A DNA stretch of 64,000 nt from Nocardia gamkensis NBRC 108242 (GTDB taxonomy: Bacteria; Actinomycetota; Actinomycetes; Mycobacteriales; Mycobacteriaceae), in the NCBI RefSeq assembly GCF_001612985.1, contig NZ_BDBM01000019.1, positions 1 through 64,000 on the forward strand, in the 5' to 3' direction. Below the pieces are notes generated by a model, which was given only the letters and a program-made list of their open reading frames with translations, ran no database searches and had not been told where the DNA came from. Both the position numbers and the translations under genes were made by a program. Positions within the stretch are counted from its first letter, which is position 1. The number at the start of each line of letters is the position of its first letter. Below are positions 43,304 through 51,190 of this stretch, piece by piece.

Positions 43304-44347
43304 ATGGCGAGACCCTCTTTGTTCCAGCGCGCGACCGTGACCCGGATCGTGAAGGAGAGCGCCGACGCGCGCACGTTCGTGCTCGCGCCGCACGACGGGC
43401 CGATCCCCTACCGCGCCGGCCAGTTCTGCACGTTCAAGATCGCCGTGAACGGGACGGAGCTGTTCCGGTCGTACTCGATGTCCAGCGCGCCGGAGACCGA
43501 CGGCGAATTGATGACGACGGTCAAGCGGGTGCCGGGTGGGGCCGTGTCGAATTGGATGCACGACCATCTCTCCGAGGGTGACGAGGTGGAGATGACCAAG
43601 GCGGCGGGGCGCTTCTGCCTGCGCGAGACCGAGGTACCGTTGCTGGGCTTCAGCGGCGGCAGCGGCATCACGCCGATCCTGTCGCTCACCAAATGCGCGT
43701 TGGCCACCACGGGGCGGCGGGTCCGGCTGCTGTGCGCCGACCGCGACGCCGATTCGGTGCTCTTCGAAGCGATTTTGACCGAGCTGGCGCGGCGCTACCC
43801 GGATCGGCTCGAGGTGGTCCGGCACCTGGACGCCGAAAGCGGCTTCCTCGACCCCACGGCGGTGCGCGCCTTCGTCGGGACCGATGGCCACGCCGATAAC
43901 TACGTCTGCGGACCCGAGGCGTTCATGGAGATGGTCGAACTGGCGCTCCCGGGTCCGGGGGTGGTGTTCAGCGAGCGGTTCGGTGCGCCCGCGCCCCTTC
44001 CCGACGCTGTGGACGCCGCCCCGGCCGACAGCGTGACCCGCCCGTCTACGGCTCCTTCCGCACCGCCCGTGGCGGCGGGCGCCGTGACGATCATCCTCAA
44101 CGGCAAGAAGAAGACGGTGCCACGCAAGGACGGCGAGACTCTGCTGGAGAGCGCCCGCCGGGGCGGGCTGGCCCCGCCGTTCTCGTGCGAGGCGGGCAAC
44201 TGCGCCACCTGCATCGCCAAGGTGACCACCGGAAGCGCGACGCTACGCCAGAACAACGCACTGACCGATGACGAACTGGAAGACGGCTACGTGCTCACCT
44301 GCCAGGCCGTACCGGACACCGACTCGATCACCGTCGACTACGAGTGA
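43304..44347 (+). CDS. ferredoxin--NAD(P) reductase with C-terminal [2Fe-2S] (KshB-like)
   Basis: A 347-residue electron-transfer protein. The N-terminal FAD domain has RSYSMSS, the NAD domain has FSGGSGITPIL and the plant-type ferredoxin domain has cysteines 295, 300, 303 and 333 (CEAGNCATC ... TCQ). This order is that of the reductase KshB that serves 3-ketosteroid 9-alpha-hydroxylase and of related Rieske reductases. It most likely feeds the oxygenase at 18189, since no other oxygenase is in the window and both have the palindrome upstream. ATG 43304. Confidence 0.92.
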   Translation: MARPSLFQRATVTRIVKESADARTFVLAPHDGPIPYRAGQFCTFKIAVNGTELFRSYSMSSAPETDGELMTTVKRVPGGAVSNWMHDHLSEGDEVEMTKAAGRFCLRETEVPLLGFSGGSGITPILSLTKCALATTGRRVRLLCADRDADSVLFEAILTELARRYPDRLEVVRHLDAESGFLDPTAVRAFVGTDGHADNYVCGPEAFMEMVELALPGPGVVFSERFGAPAPLPDAVDAAPADSVTRPSTAPSAPPVAAGAVTIILNGKKKTVPRKDGETLLESARRGGLAPPFSCEAGNCATCIAKVTTGSATLRQNNALTDDELEDGYVLTCQAVPDTDSITVDYE

Positions 44348-44529
44348 GCGGCGAGGCGGGTCCGCGCAGTCGGGTTCCGCCTCGACATCGGCTGTGCCGC
44401 CGCGGCACCCGACCGCACTGTCCCGACGCGCAACTGCGCCGTCGGCGTGGGACGAGCGCGCCGCGTCGAGTCGGCCCGAGCATGCGGCGCGCGGCGCGGT
44501 CGCCCCCACCGAATCCGGCGGCGCGCTTT

Positions 44530-45576
44530 TCAGCCCCCGTGCTGGCCCAGTAGAGGTGGCGGCGCGTACTGCGGCTCATAGCCCGCGATCCGGATCGGGC
44601 TGCCGACGAGCCGGAAGTCCCCCGCCGTCACCACGGCCTCCGGGCTCGCCTCCAGCGCCTCCGGCAGGTCACGGACCGCGGCGGCGGGAATTCCGAGCGG
44701 GCGCAGCCGCGCTTCCCATCCGGTCGCGGTGTCGGCCGTGAGAGCGGCGGTCACCGCGGCCAGCACCTCGACGCGACTGGTCACCCGGTCGGCCATCAAC
44801 TCGAATCCGTCGACACCCGCCTCCGCGGCGAAGGTCTTCCAGAACCCGTCGTGGGTGACGAACAACGCGAGATAACCCTCGGCGGTCGGAAAGATCTGCG
44901 CCGGAACGTAATACGAATGCGCCCCATAAGGGCGGCGCTGCGGCCGCTTGCCGTCGTTCAGGTAGGCGGCGGCATGGTAGTTCAGTTGCGAGAGCATGAC
45001 TTCGAACAGCGACACGTCGACCTGGCCGCCACGACCGGAGACGATCTGCGCCAGCAGCCCCAGCGCCGCCGTGAGACCGGTCGAGTTGTCCGCCGACGAG
45101 TACCCCGGCAGCGTCGGCGGGCCCGCGGGATCACCGGTGAGGGCGGCGATCCCGGCCGCCGCCTGGATCACGTAGTCGAAGGCCGGATCGTCGCCGCCGT
45201 ACAGGCCGTAGCCGGTGATCGCGACACAGACGATCTTCTCGTTCCACCGGCGCAACGCCTCGTAGGTCAGACCGAGCCGCCGGATCGCCGAGGGTTTGAG
45301 GTTCACCAGCAGCGCGTGTGACCCGGCGACGAGTTCGCCGAGCCGCGCTTGTCCCTGCTCGGTGCTCAATTCCACGCGGATACTGCGTTTTCCGCGGTTC
45401 AGGCTGGCGAAGTAGCTGTCGCTCACCTGACGGGAGATGTCGCCGCCCGCCGGTTCCAGTTTGGTGACTTCGGCGCCCAGATCGGCGAGCATCATGGTGG
45501 CGTACGGGCCTGCCAGCATGGTCCCCACCTCCAGGATCCGGATCCCGGCCAGCGGCCCCGCTCCCGCAGGACTCAC
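44530..45576 (-). CDS. CaiB/BaiF family CoA transferase (second)
   Basis: A 348-residue class III CoA transferase: LAGIRILEVGTMLAGPYAT, KLEPAGGDISRQ, LNRGKRSIRVELS and the catalytic Asp in SSADNSTGLTAALG. It lacks close similarity to the family member at 8874 and is shorter, so it probably handles another acid. GTG 45576 overlaps the stop of the F420-type oxidoreductase (GTGA). Last gene of the mutase operon. Confidence 0.9.
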   Translation of the reverse strand: MSPAGAGPLAGIRILEVGTMLAGPYATMMLADLGAEVTKLEPAGGDISRQVSDSYFASLNRGKRSIRVELSTEQGQARLGELVAGSHALLVNLKPSAIRRLGLTYEALRRWNEKIVCVAITGYGLYGGDDPAFDYVIQAAAGIAALTGDPAGPPTLPGYSSADNSTGLTAALGLLAQIVSGRGGQVDVSLFEVMLSQLNYHAAAYLNDGKRPQRRPYGAHSYYVPAQIFPTAEGYLALFVTHDGFWKTFAAEAGVDGFELMADRVTSRVEVLAAVTAALTADTATGWEARLRPLGIPAAAVRDLPEALEASPEAVVTAGDFRLVGSPIRIAGYEPQYAPPPLLGQHGG

Positions 45577-46529
45577 CGCGACTCCCTGGCGAGTTCGGCG
45601 ATCATCTCCCGCGTGCGCTGCTTGGACGCCACCAGTTCGTCCCGGGTTTCGCCGATCGGCAGCAGCCGCACCGAGACATCCGTGGCGCCCGCCTCCGCGT
45701 AGCGGCGCAATCCGGCCGCGATCTGCGCTTCGTCGCCGGCCAGGCACAGGTCGCCGATGTCACGGGCGTCGCCTTGGTCGAGCAACCGTTGGTAGTTGGG
45801 GGAGATCTCGGCCTCGCCCAGGATGCGGTTGGCCCGCTCGCGCGCCTCGTCTACCCGGCCGGGCTCGCACAGGCACACCGGCAGTCCGGCGACCACACGC
45901 GGAGCCGGACGGCCCGCATCGGCCGCCGCTTTGCTGATCTTCGGGACGACGTGATCGGCGATCGCGCGCTCGTCGGCCATCCACAGCACGGTGCCGTCGG
46001 CTTGTTCGCCCGCGATGCGCAGCATCACCGGTCCCAGCGCGGCGACCAGCACCGGCACGGGCGCCACCGGCCCGAGATCGAGCGGGTTGTGCACGGTGAA
46101 CGTCGCGTTCTGCACGTCCACCCGGCCCGGCCCGCGCAATCCGGCGTGCAGCACCTCGAGGTAGTCGCGGGTGTAGGCGGCCGGTTTGTCATAGGGCAGG
46201 CCGAGCATGTCCCGCACGATCCAGTGGTGCGACGGGCCCACGCCAAGCGCCAGCCTGCCCCCGGCCGCGGCATGCGCCGAAAGCGCCTGCCGCGCCAAGG
46301 CGATCGGATGTTGCGTCTGTAAGGGCACGACCGCGGTGCCCAACTCGATCCGGGAAGTGCGCAGTCCCATCGCGGCGATCGTGATCAGCGCGTCGAAATC
46401 GGTGGGGATCTGCGGAATCCACGCCGTGCCCAGACCCGCCGACTCCGCCCACTCGATGTCGCGCAGCATCCGTTCGAGCTTGCGCCCCGAATCGCCCTTC
46501 TCCGGCCCGATCATCACTCCGATGCGCAC
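45573..46529 (-). CDS. LLM class F420-dependent oxidoreductase
   Basis: A 318-residue TIM-barrel protein of the luciferase-like monooxygenase family, F420 branch. It has GIGVMIGPEKGD-like start (MRIGVMIGP), TSRIELGTAVVPLQTQHPIALARQA, LGVGPSHHWIVRDMLGLPYDKP and GPVMLRIAGEQADGTVLWM. It may reduce or oxidise a pathway intermediate using F420H2. It lies between the B12-binding subunit and the CoA transferase, 37 bases after the former. Confidence 0.88.
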   Translation of the reverse strand: MRIGVMIGPEKGDSGRKLERMLRDIEWAESAGLGTAWIPQIPTDFDALITIAAMGLRTSRIELGTAVVPLQTQHPIALARQALSAHAAAGGRLALGVGPSHHWIVRDMLGLPYDKPAAYTRDYLEVLHAGLRGPGRVDVQNATFTVHNPLDLGPVAPVPVLVAALGPVMLRIAGEQADGTVLWMADERAIADHVVPKISKAAADAGRPAPRVVAGLPVCLCEPGRVDEARERANRILGEAEISPNYQRLLDQGDARDIGDLCLAGDEAQIAAGLRRYAEAGATDVSVRLLPIGETRDELVASKQRTREMIAELARESR

Positions 46530-46566
46530 GATTCCTCCAAGCTGTCCGAAGTCGGCACCCGGCCGG

Positions 46567-46965
46567 TCATGGGGCCGGGTGCCCGGTCAACGCGCGGATC
46601 TCGGTGACGAGCGTCTCCAGCGGAGTGCTCGTCGGAAAAACCGCTGCCGCACCGGCTTCCAGTAACCGCGGCACGTCCGCCTGCGGGATGGTTCCACCGA
46701 CCACTACCGCGATGTCGCTCGCGTCAGCGGCGCGCAACGCGTCCACCACACGGGTGGTGAGCGCGACGTGCGCGCCGGAGAGAATGCTCAGGCCGACGAC
46801 GGCCACATCCTCTTGCAGCGCGATGGCGACAATGTCCTCCACACGTCGGCGGATTCCGGTGTAGATGACCTCGAATCCGGCGTCGCGCAGCGTGCGGGCG
46901 ACGATCTTGGCGCCGCGATCGTGCCCGTCCAGCCCCGGTTTGGCGACCAGCACACGAGCGGGCAT
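46567..46965 (-). CDS. B12-binding small subunit of an acyl-CoA mutase
   Basis: A 132-residue cobalamin-binding domain. It has KPGLDGHDRGAK (the DxHxxG motif whose His ligates cobalt), GLSILSGAHVAL and VVGGTIPQADV. ATG 46965 overlaps the stop of the large subunit (ATGA). The domain forms the B12 half of methylmalonyl-CoA-type mutases and in most bacteria is fused to the catalytic domain; here it is separate. A longer frame upstream overlaps the large subunit and is not used. Confidence 0.92.
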   Translation of the reverse strand: MPARVLVAKPGLDGHDRGAKIVARTLRDAGFEVIYTGIRRRVEDIVAIALQEDVAVVGLSILSGAHVALTTRVVDALRAADASDIAVVVGGTIPQADVPRLLEAGAAAVFPTSTPLETLVTEIRALTGHPAP

Positions 46966-48545
46966 CAGAACACCACCGGCTGCTGGAATTCGCCCCACAC
47001 CGACTTCAGCGCGGCGGTCATCTCGCCGACCGTGCAATAGGCGTTCGCGCAATCGATGAGGCGATGCATGAGGTTCTCGTCTCCTTCCGCGGCGCGCGAG
47101 AGAGCGGCCAGGGTGTCGCGGACGGTCCCGGCGTCGCGCTCGGATCGCACGCGGGCCAGCCGCTTCAACTGCCGTTCGCGCCCGTCGGCGTCGAGTTCGT
47201 AGGTGCCGATGTCCGGCGCGGGCTCGTCGGAGACGAACTTGTTCACCCCGACCACCGGGCGCTCACCCGATTCCACCGCCTGGTGCAGCCGGTAAGCCTC
47301 GTCGGCGATCAGGCCCTGCAAGTACCCGTCCTCGATACAGCGCACCATGCCGCCGTGCTGCTCGAGGTCGTGCATGATCTCGATGATCTTGGCCTCGGTG
47401 GCGTCGGTGAGCGCCTCGACGAAGTAGGAGCCGCCGAGCGGGTCGGCCACCCTGGTCACCCCGGTCTCGTAGGCGAGCAGCTGCTGGGTGCGCAGCGCCA
47501 GCGTCGCGGATTCCTCGCTGGGCAGTGCGAACGGCTCGTCCCACGCGGCGGTGAACATCGACTGCACGCCGCCGAGCACCGAGGCCAGCGCCTCGTACGC
47601 GACGCGAACCAGGTTGTTCTGCGCTTGGGGCGCGTAGAGCGAGGCGCCGCCCGCCACGCAGCCGAAGCGGAACATCGAGGCCTTGTCGGTGGTCGCGCCG
47701 TAGCGTTCGCGCACGATGGTGGCCCACCGGCGGCGTCCGGCGCGGTATTTCGCGATCTCCTCGAAGAAGTCGCCGTGCGTGTAGAAGAAGAACGAGATCT
47801 GCGGGGCGAACTGATCGATGGTCATCCGGCCGCGTTCGATCACGGTGTCGCAGTAGGTGACGCCGTCGGCCAGCGTGAAGGCCATCTCCTGCACGGCGTT
47901 CGCGCCCGCATCGCGAAAGTGCGCGCCCGCCACCGAGATCGCGTTGAACCGCGGCACCTCGGCCGCGCAGAACTCGATGGTGTCGGCGATCAAGCGCAAG
48001 GACGGCTCCGGCGGCCAGATCCATGTGCCCCGCGAGGCGTACTCCTTGAGGATGTCGTTCTGGATCGTGCCGGTGAGCTTCGCGCGCGGCACGCCCTTCT
48101 TCTCCGCGGCCGCCACGTAGAAGGCCAGCAGGATCGCGGCGGTGCCGTTGATGGTGAAGCTGGTGCTGATCCGGTCCAGCGGGATGCCGTCGAAGAGCAC
48201 TTCGGCATCGGCGAGGGTGTCCACCGCGACGCCGACCCGGCCGACTTCTTCGCTCACCTCCGGGTCGTCGGAGTCGTACCCGCACTGGGTGGGCAGATCG
48301 AGCGCGACCGACAGCCCGGTGCCGCCTTGCTCCAGCAGATACCGGTAGCGGCGGTTGGACTCCTCGGCGGTCCCGAAACCGGAGTACTGCCGGAAGGTCC
48401 ACAGCCGCCCGCGGTAGCCGGTCGCGAAATTGCCGCGGGTGAAGGGGTAGGCGCCCGGAGCGGGCGGCTCATCCCGCCGGGCGTCCGGTCCGTAGCTCGG
48501 CTGCAGCGGGATCCCGGAGGAGGTCTGCACTTGGTTGTTCATCAT
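46965..48545 (-). CDS. acyl-CoA mutase large (catalytic) subunit, methylmalonyl-CoA mutase-like
   Basis: About 526 residues, covering only the substrate-binding barrel domain. Substrate motifs are TFRQYSGFGTAEESN, GTIQNDILKEYASRGTW and FAPQISFFFYTH. Residues equivalent to Y89 and R207 of methylmalonyl-CoA mutase (Y in RQY, R in ASRGT) are kept, unlike isobutyryl-CoA mutase (Phe and Gln) and 2-hydroxyisobutyryl-CoA mutase (Ile). This favours a carboxylated or similarly charged acyl group. Two in-frame ATGs (48545, 48542) lie at the start with no ribosome site. MeaB at 26632 is the likely chaperone. Confidence 0.92.
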   Translation of the reverse strand: MMNNQVQTSSGIPLQPSYGPDARRDEPPAPGAYPFTRGNFATGYRGRLWTFRQYSGFGTAEESNRRYRYLLEQGGTGLSVALDLPTQCGYDSDDPEVSEEVGRVGVAVDTLADAEVLFDGIPLDRISTSFTINGTAAILLAFYVAAAEKKGVPRAKLTGTIQNDILKEYASRGTWIWPPEPSLRLIADTIEFCAAEVPRFNAISVAGAHFRDAGANAVQEMAFTLADGVTYCDTVIERGRMTIDQFAPQISFFFYTHGDFFEEIAKYRAGRRRWATIVRERYGATTDKASMFRFGCVAGGASLYAPQAQNNLVRVAYEALASVLGGVQSMFTAAWDEPFALPSEESATLALRTQQLLAYETGVTRVADPLGGSYFVEALTDATEAKIIEIMHDLEQHGGMVRCIEDGYLQGLIADEAYRLHQAVESGERPVVGVNKFVSDEPAPDIGTYELDADGRERQLKRLARVRSERDAGTVRDTLAALSRAAEGDENLMHRLIDCANAYCTVGEMTAALKSVWGEFQQPVVF

Positions 48546-48568
48546 TGAATACCGTACTTGCGAAAAAT

Positions 48569-48590
48569 GAGAATGCCAATACCATTCGAG
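48569..48590. promoter_or_regulatory. degenerate palindrome before the mutase operon
   Basis: Left half GAGAATG is intact, but the right half is broken: AATACC replaces ATTCTC, and CATTCGAG lies seven bases further on, giving GAATG-ccaatac-CATTC. It lies 24 bases upstream of the mutase and 44 bases before the divergent SDR. Weaker binding or a loss of control is possible. Confidence 0.45.
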
Positions 48591-48633
48591 TGGTGCCACC
48601 GGGTCGACGCGCCCGCCACAACCGAGGAGAACG

Positions 48634-49467
48634 ATGCCGGACCAGGACCGACAGCTGACCGATCGCACCGTGGTGGTGTCCGGCGCGAGCCGCGGCATCG
48701 GCTTGGCGATCGCCCTCGCGGCCGCCGCCGAGGGCGCGAACGTGGTGCTGCTGGCCAAGACCGCCGAGCCGCACCCCCGCCTGCCGGGCACCGTGCACAC
48801 GGCGGCCGCCGAGGTGGAAGCCGCGGGCGGACGCGCCGCCGCCGTGGTCGGCGACGTGCGCGACGAAGCGGACGTGCGGCGCGTCGTCGACACCGCGGTG
48901 CGGCGGTTCGGCGGCATCGATGTGTGCGTGAACAACGCCAGTGCGATCGCCACCGAACCGACCGAGCGGCTGCCGGTCAAGAAGTTCGACCTGATGCACG
49001 ACATCAACATCCGCGGCATGTTCCTGCTGACCCAGGCCTGCCTGCCGCATCTGCGCGACTCGGCCAACCCGCACGTGCTGACCATCGCGCCCCCGATCAA
49101 CCTGAACCCCCGCTGGCTGGGCGCCCACCCGGCCTACACCCTCTCCAAGTACGGCATGACGCTGTTGTCGCAGGGCTGGGCAGCCGAATTCGCCGACGCC
49201 GGAATAGGTTTCAACTGCCTGTGGCCGCAGACCTATATCGCCACCTCGGCGGTCGCAGCCCTGGCCGACGGCGAGCGGCAGCTCGCGGCCGCCCGCAGCC
49301 CACGGATCATGGCCGACGCCGCCCTCGCCATCCTGACCCGGCCGGCGAAGCAGGTCACCGGCAACTGCTTCATCGACGCGGACGCGCTCTCGTTCTACGC
49401 CGGGGTGGACGATCTGTCCGGATACGGCGGCGGCGAAAACCCTACGCCGGACTTGTTTCTCGACTGA
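48634..49467 (+). CDS. SDR family oxidoreductase, HSDL2-like
   Basis: A 277-residue short-chain dehydrogenase with VVVSGASRGIGLAIALA, NNASAIATEPTE and the active-site Tyr/Lys in YTLSKYG, plus an extended acidic C-terminus (VDDLSGYGGG, FLD). The HPRLPGTVHTAA segment and the shape of the C-terminus fit the hydroxysteroid dehydrogenase-like 2 branch. It is divergent from the mutase operon with the degenerate palindrome between. Likely oxidises a hydroxylated intermediate. Confidence 0.87.
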   Translation: MPDQDRQLTDRTVVVSGASRGIGLAIALAAAAEGANVVLLAKTAEPHPRLPGTVHTAAAEVEAAGGRAAAVVGDVRDEADVRRVVDTAVRRFGGIDVCVNNASAIATEPTERLPVKKFDLMHDINIRGMFLLTQACLPHLRDSANPHVLTIAPPINLNPRWLGAHPAYTLSKYGMTLLSQGWAAEFADAGIGFNCLWPQTYIATSAVAALADGERQLAAARSPRIMADAALAILTRPAKQVTGNCFIDADALSFYAGVDDLSGYGGGENPTPDLFLD

Positions 49468-49719
49468 ACGAGCACTCGGTCCGCGTCGGGTCGGCAACAG
49501 CACCGCCGTGGACGGCCGCCGATACGCCATTCCCGTGGTAAACCGGCCTGCGGGCAGGTACGGCCGCGCTCGGTTCGTGGCGTGTCCCGAGTCAACCGAG
49601 CGGCAGTCGTGCACGTCCCGCTCGACGAACAAGGTGGCGCGGGCCGCGTCGAACGGGCCGTGATCCACCGGGCGCGCCTCCTACGGTGGCGTCGACACTC
49701 ATGGCGTCGATCGTGTACG

Positions 49720-50808
49720 TCAGATCCCGATGGGGTCACCGGCCTCGAGGCACATAACACCGGCATGAATGGGCCGATCGGTCGCGGACAGCGGCCGCGT
49801 GGAGCCGCCGCGCCGCACGGCGACGATCTCGGCGCCGATCGCGACGGCCGTCTCCTCCGGCGTCCGGCCGCCCAGTTCCAGGCCGATCGGCGAGTGCAGC
49901 CGCCGCAATTGCTCCTCGGTGACGCCGGCGGCGCGCAACCGGAGCCGCCGGTCCCGGTCGGCCCGGCGGGATCCCATCGCGCCCACGTAGGCCACGGGCA
50001 GGCGTAGCGCTTCGGTGAGCACCGGGACGTCGAACTTCGGATCGTGCGTGAGTACGCAGATCACCGTGCGCGCATCGACTCGCGTGCGTCGCAGATACCG
50101 CTGCGGCCAGTCGCGGACCACTTCGTCGGCGTCCGGCATCCGGGCGTGGTCGGCGAAGGCGGGACGCGCCTCACACACGGTGACGTGGTACCCGAGCAGC
50201 CGGCCGACCCGGCACAGCGCGGTGGCGAAATCGGTGGCGCCGAAGATCAGCATGCGCGGTGCGGGGGCAAAGGATTCGATGAACACCGTGCGCTCCCGGT
50301 CCGCGCAGCCCACGACGCGCACACCGGTCGCGCCGAGGTCGAGCATCGCGCGCGCCTGGCGCACCACCGCGTCATCGAACTCGGCGCCGGTGGCACTCGC
50401 GGGTCCCAGCGCGCCCACGGCGCCGGAGTCCAAGTCGCGCACGAACGTCATCGGACCGTCCGGATCGAGCGCGGCCTCGACGGCCGGATACTCGCTCGGG
50501 GTGATCCGGTGTACGAAGATCTCCAGCTCTCCGCCGCAGGTCAGGCCGACCACGAAGGCGTCGGCGTCGCTGTAGCCGAACGTCCGGCGGACGGGTTCGC
50601 CGGACGCGAGCACCTCTCGGCACAGCTCGTAGACCGCACCCTCCACGCACCCGCCCGACAGGCTGCCGCGCACATTCCCGGATCCGTCCACCGCCATGGT
50701 CGCGCCGGCCGGCCGGGGCGCGCTACCGGCCACGCGCACCACGGTGGCGAGCACGTACTCGGCGTTCGCGGCATGCCAGCGCAGCAGGTGGGTAGCGAGT
50801 TCGCGCAT
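49720..50808 (-). CDS. XdhC/CoxI family molybdenum-hydroxylase maturation factor
   Basis: A 362-residue XdhC-like protein. It has the N-terminal GSAPRPAGATMAVDG segment and SLSGGCVEGAVYE typical of XdhC/CoxI, and a C-terminal Rossmann region (MLIFGATDFATALCRVGRLLGYHVTVCE) with the end motif SPIGLELGGRTPEETAVAI. XdhC proteins insert the sulfurated molybdenum cofactor into xanthine-dehydrogenase-type enzymes. It faces the molybdenum hydroxylase operon across a shared promoter with the operator at 50890. Start ATG 50808, GAGAGG upstream. Confidence 0.9.
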   Translation of the reverse strand: MRELATHLLRWHAANAEYVLATVVRVAGSAPRPAGATMAVDGSGNVRGSLSGGCVEGAVYELCREVLASGEPVRRTFGYSDADAFVVGLTCGGELEIFVHRITPSEYPAVEAALDPDGPMTFVRDLDSGAVGALGPASATGAEFDDAVVRQARAMLDLGATGVRVVGCADRERTVFIESFAPAPRMLIFGATDFATALCRVGRLLGYHVTVCEARPAFADHARMPDADEVVRDWPQRYLRRTRVDARTVICVLTHDPKFDVPVLTEALRLPVAYVGAMGSRRADRDRRLRLRAAGVTEEQLRRLHSPIGLELGGRTPEETAVAIGAEIVAVRRGGSTRPLSATDRPIHAGVMCLEAGDPIGI

Positions 50809-50889
50809 GGTGAACCTCTCGGCGATCGTCGCCCCGCACGGAGGCGCCTTCCGGCCGCCCCGTCCGGCGTCTTCGCCTGCCGAAGCGGT

Positions 50890-50904
50890 GAGAATGCTAT
50901 TCTC
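50890..50904. promoter_or_regulatory. TetR-type operator copy 6 (GAGAATGCTATTCTC)
   Basis: Perfect inverted repeat, identical to the copy at 17996. It lies between the divergent XdhC gene (82 bases from its start) and the molybdenum hydroxylase operon (about 220 bases before the leader peptide). Confidence 0.82.
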
Positions 50905-51127
50905 ATTCAATACTAGCGTCATAATCATTTTCGACATAGGCGGAATTGACAGCGTGCGAACCTCGATGCTAAACACGTGCTCAGCATTCGCGAGCGGCAA
51001 CCGATCGGCACCCCGGCACGAGGCTTGCCCCGGCTTGGGCCCCACCCCCGATGTCCGGATTCGCCGGGGTAACAACCGCGATGCGGGCGCGCCGCCCGGC
51101 GCCCGAGGTGAACGGAGGATCAACCGG

Positions 51128-51190
51128 ATGACTTCGCCCGAGCCGCCCCGCGGCCGATCCCGCTCGATGCACCTGCGAGCCCACCGATGA
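51128..51190 (+). CDS. 20-codon leader ORF coupled to the large hydroxylase subunit
   Basis: ATG 51128 follows GGAGG at about eight bases and opens a 20-residue basic peptide (MTSPEPPRGRSRSMHLRAHR). Its TGA stop (51188-51190) overlaps the ATG of the large subunit (51187). The strong ribosome site lies before this short ORF and not before the large gene, so the large subunit may depend on translational coupling. A peptide function is not implied. Confidence 0.55.
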   Translation: MTSPEPPRGRSRSMHLRAHR

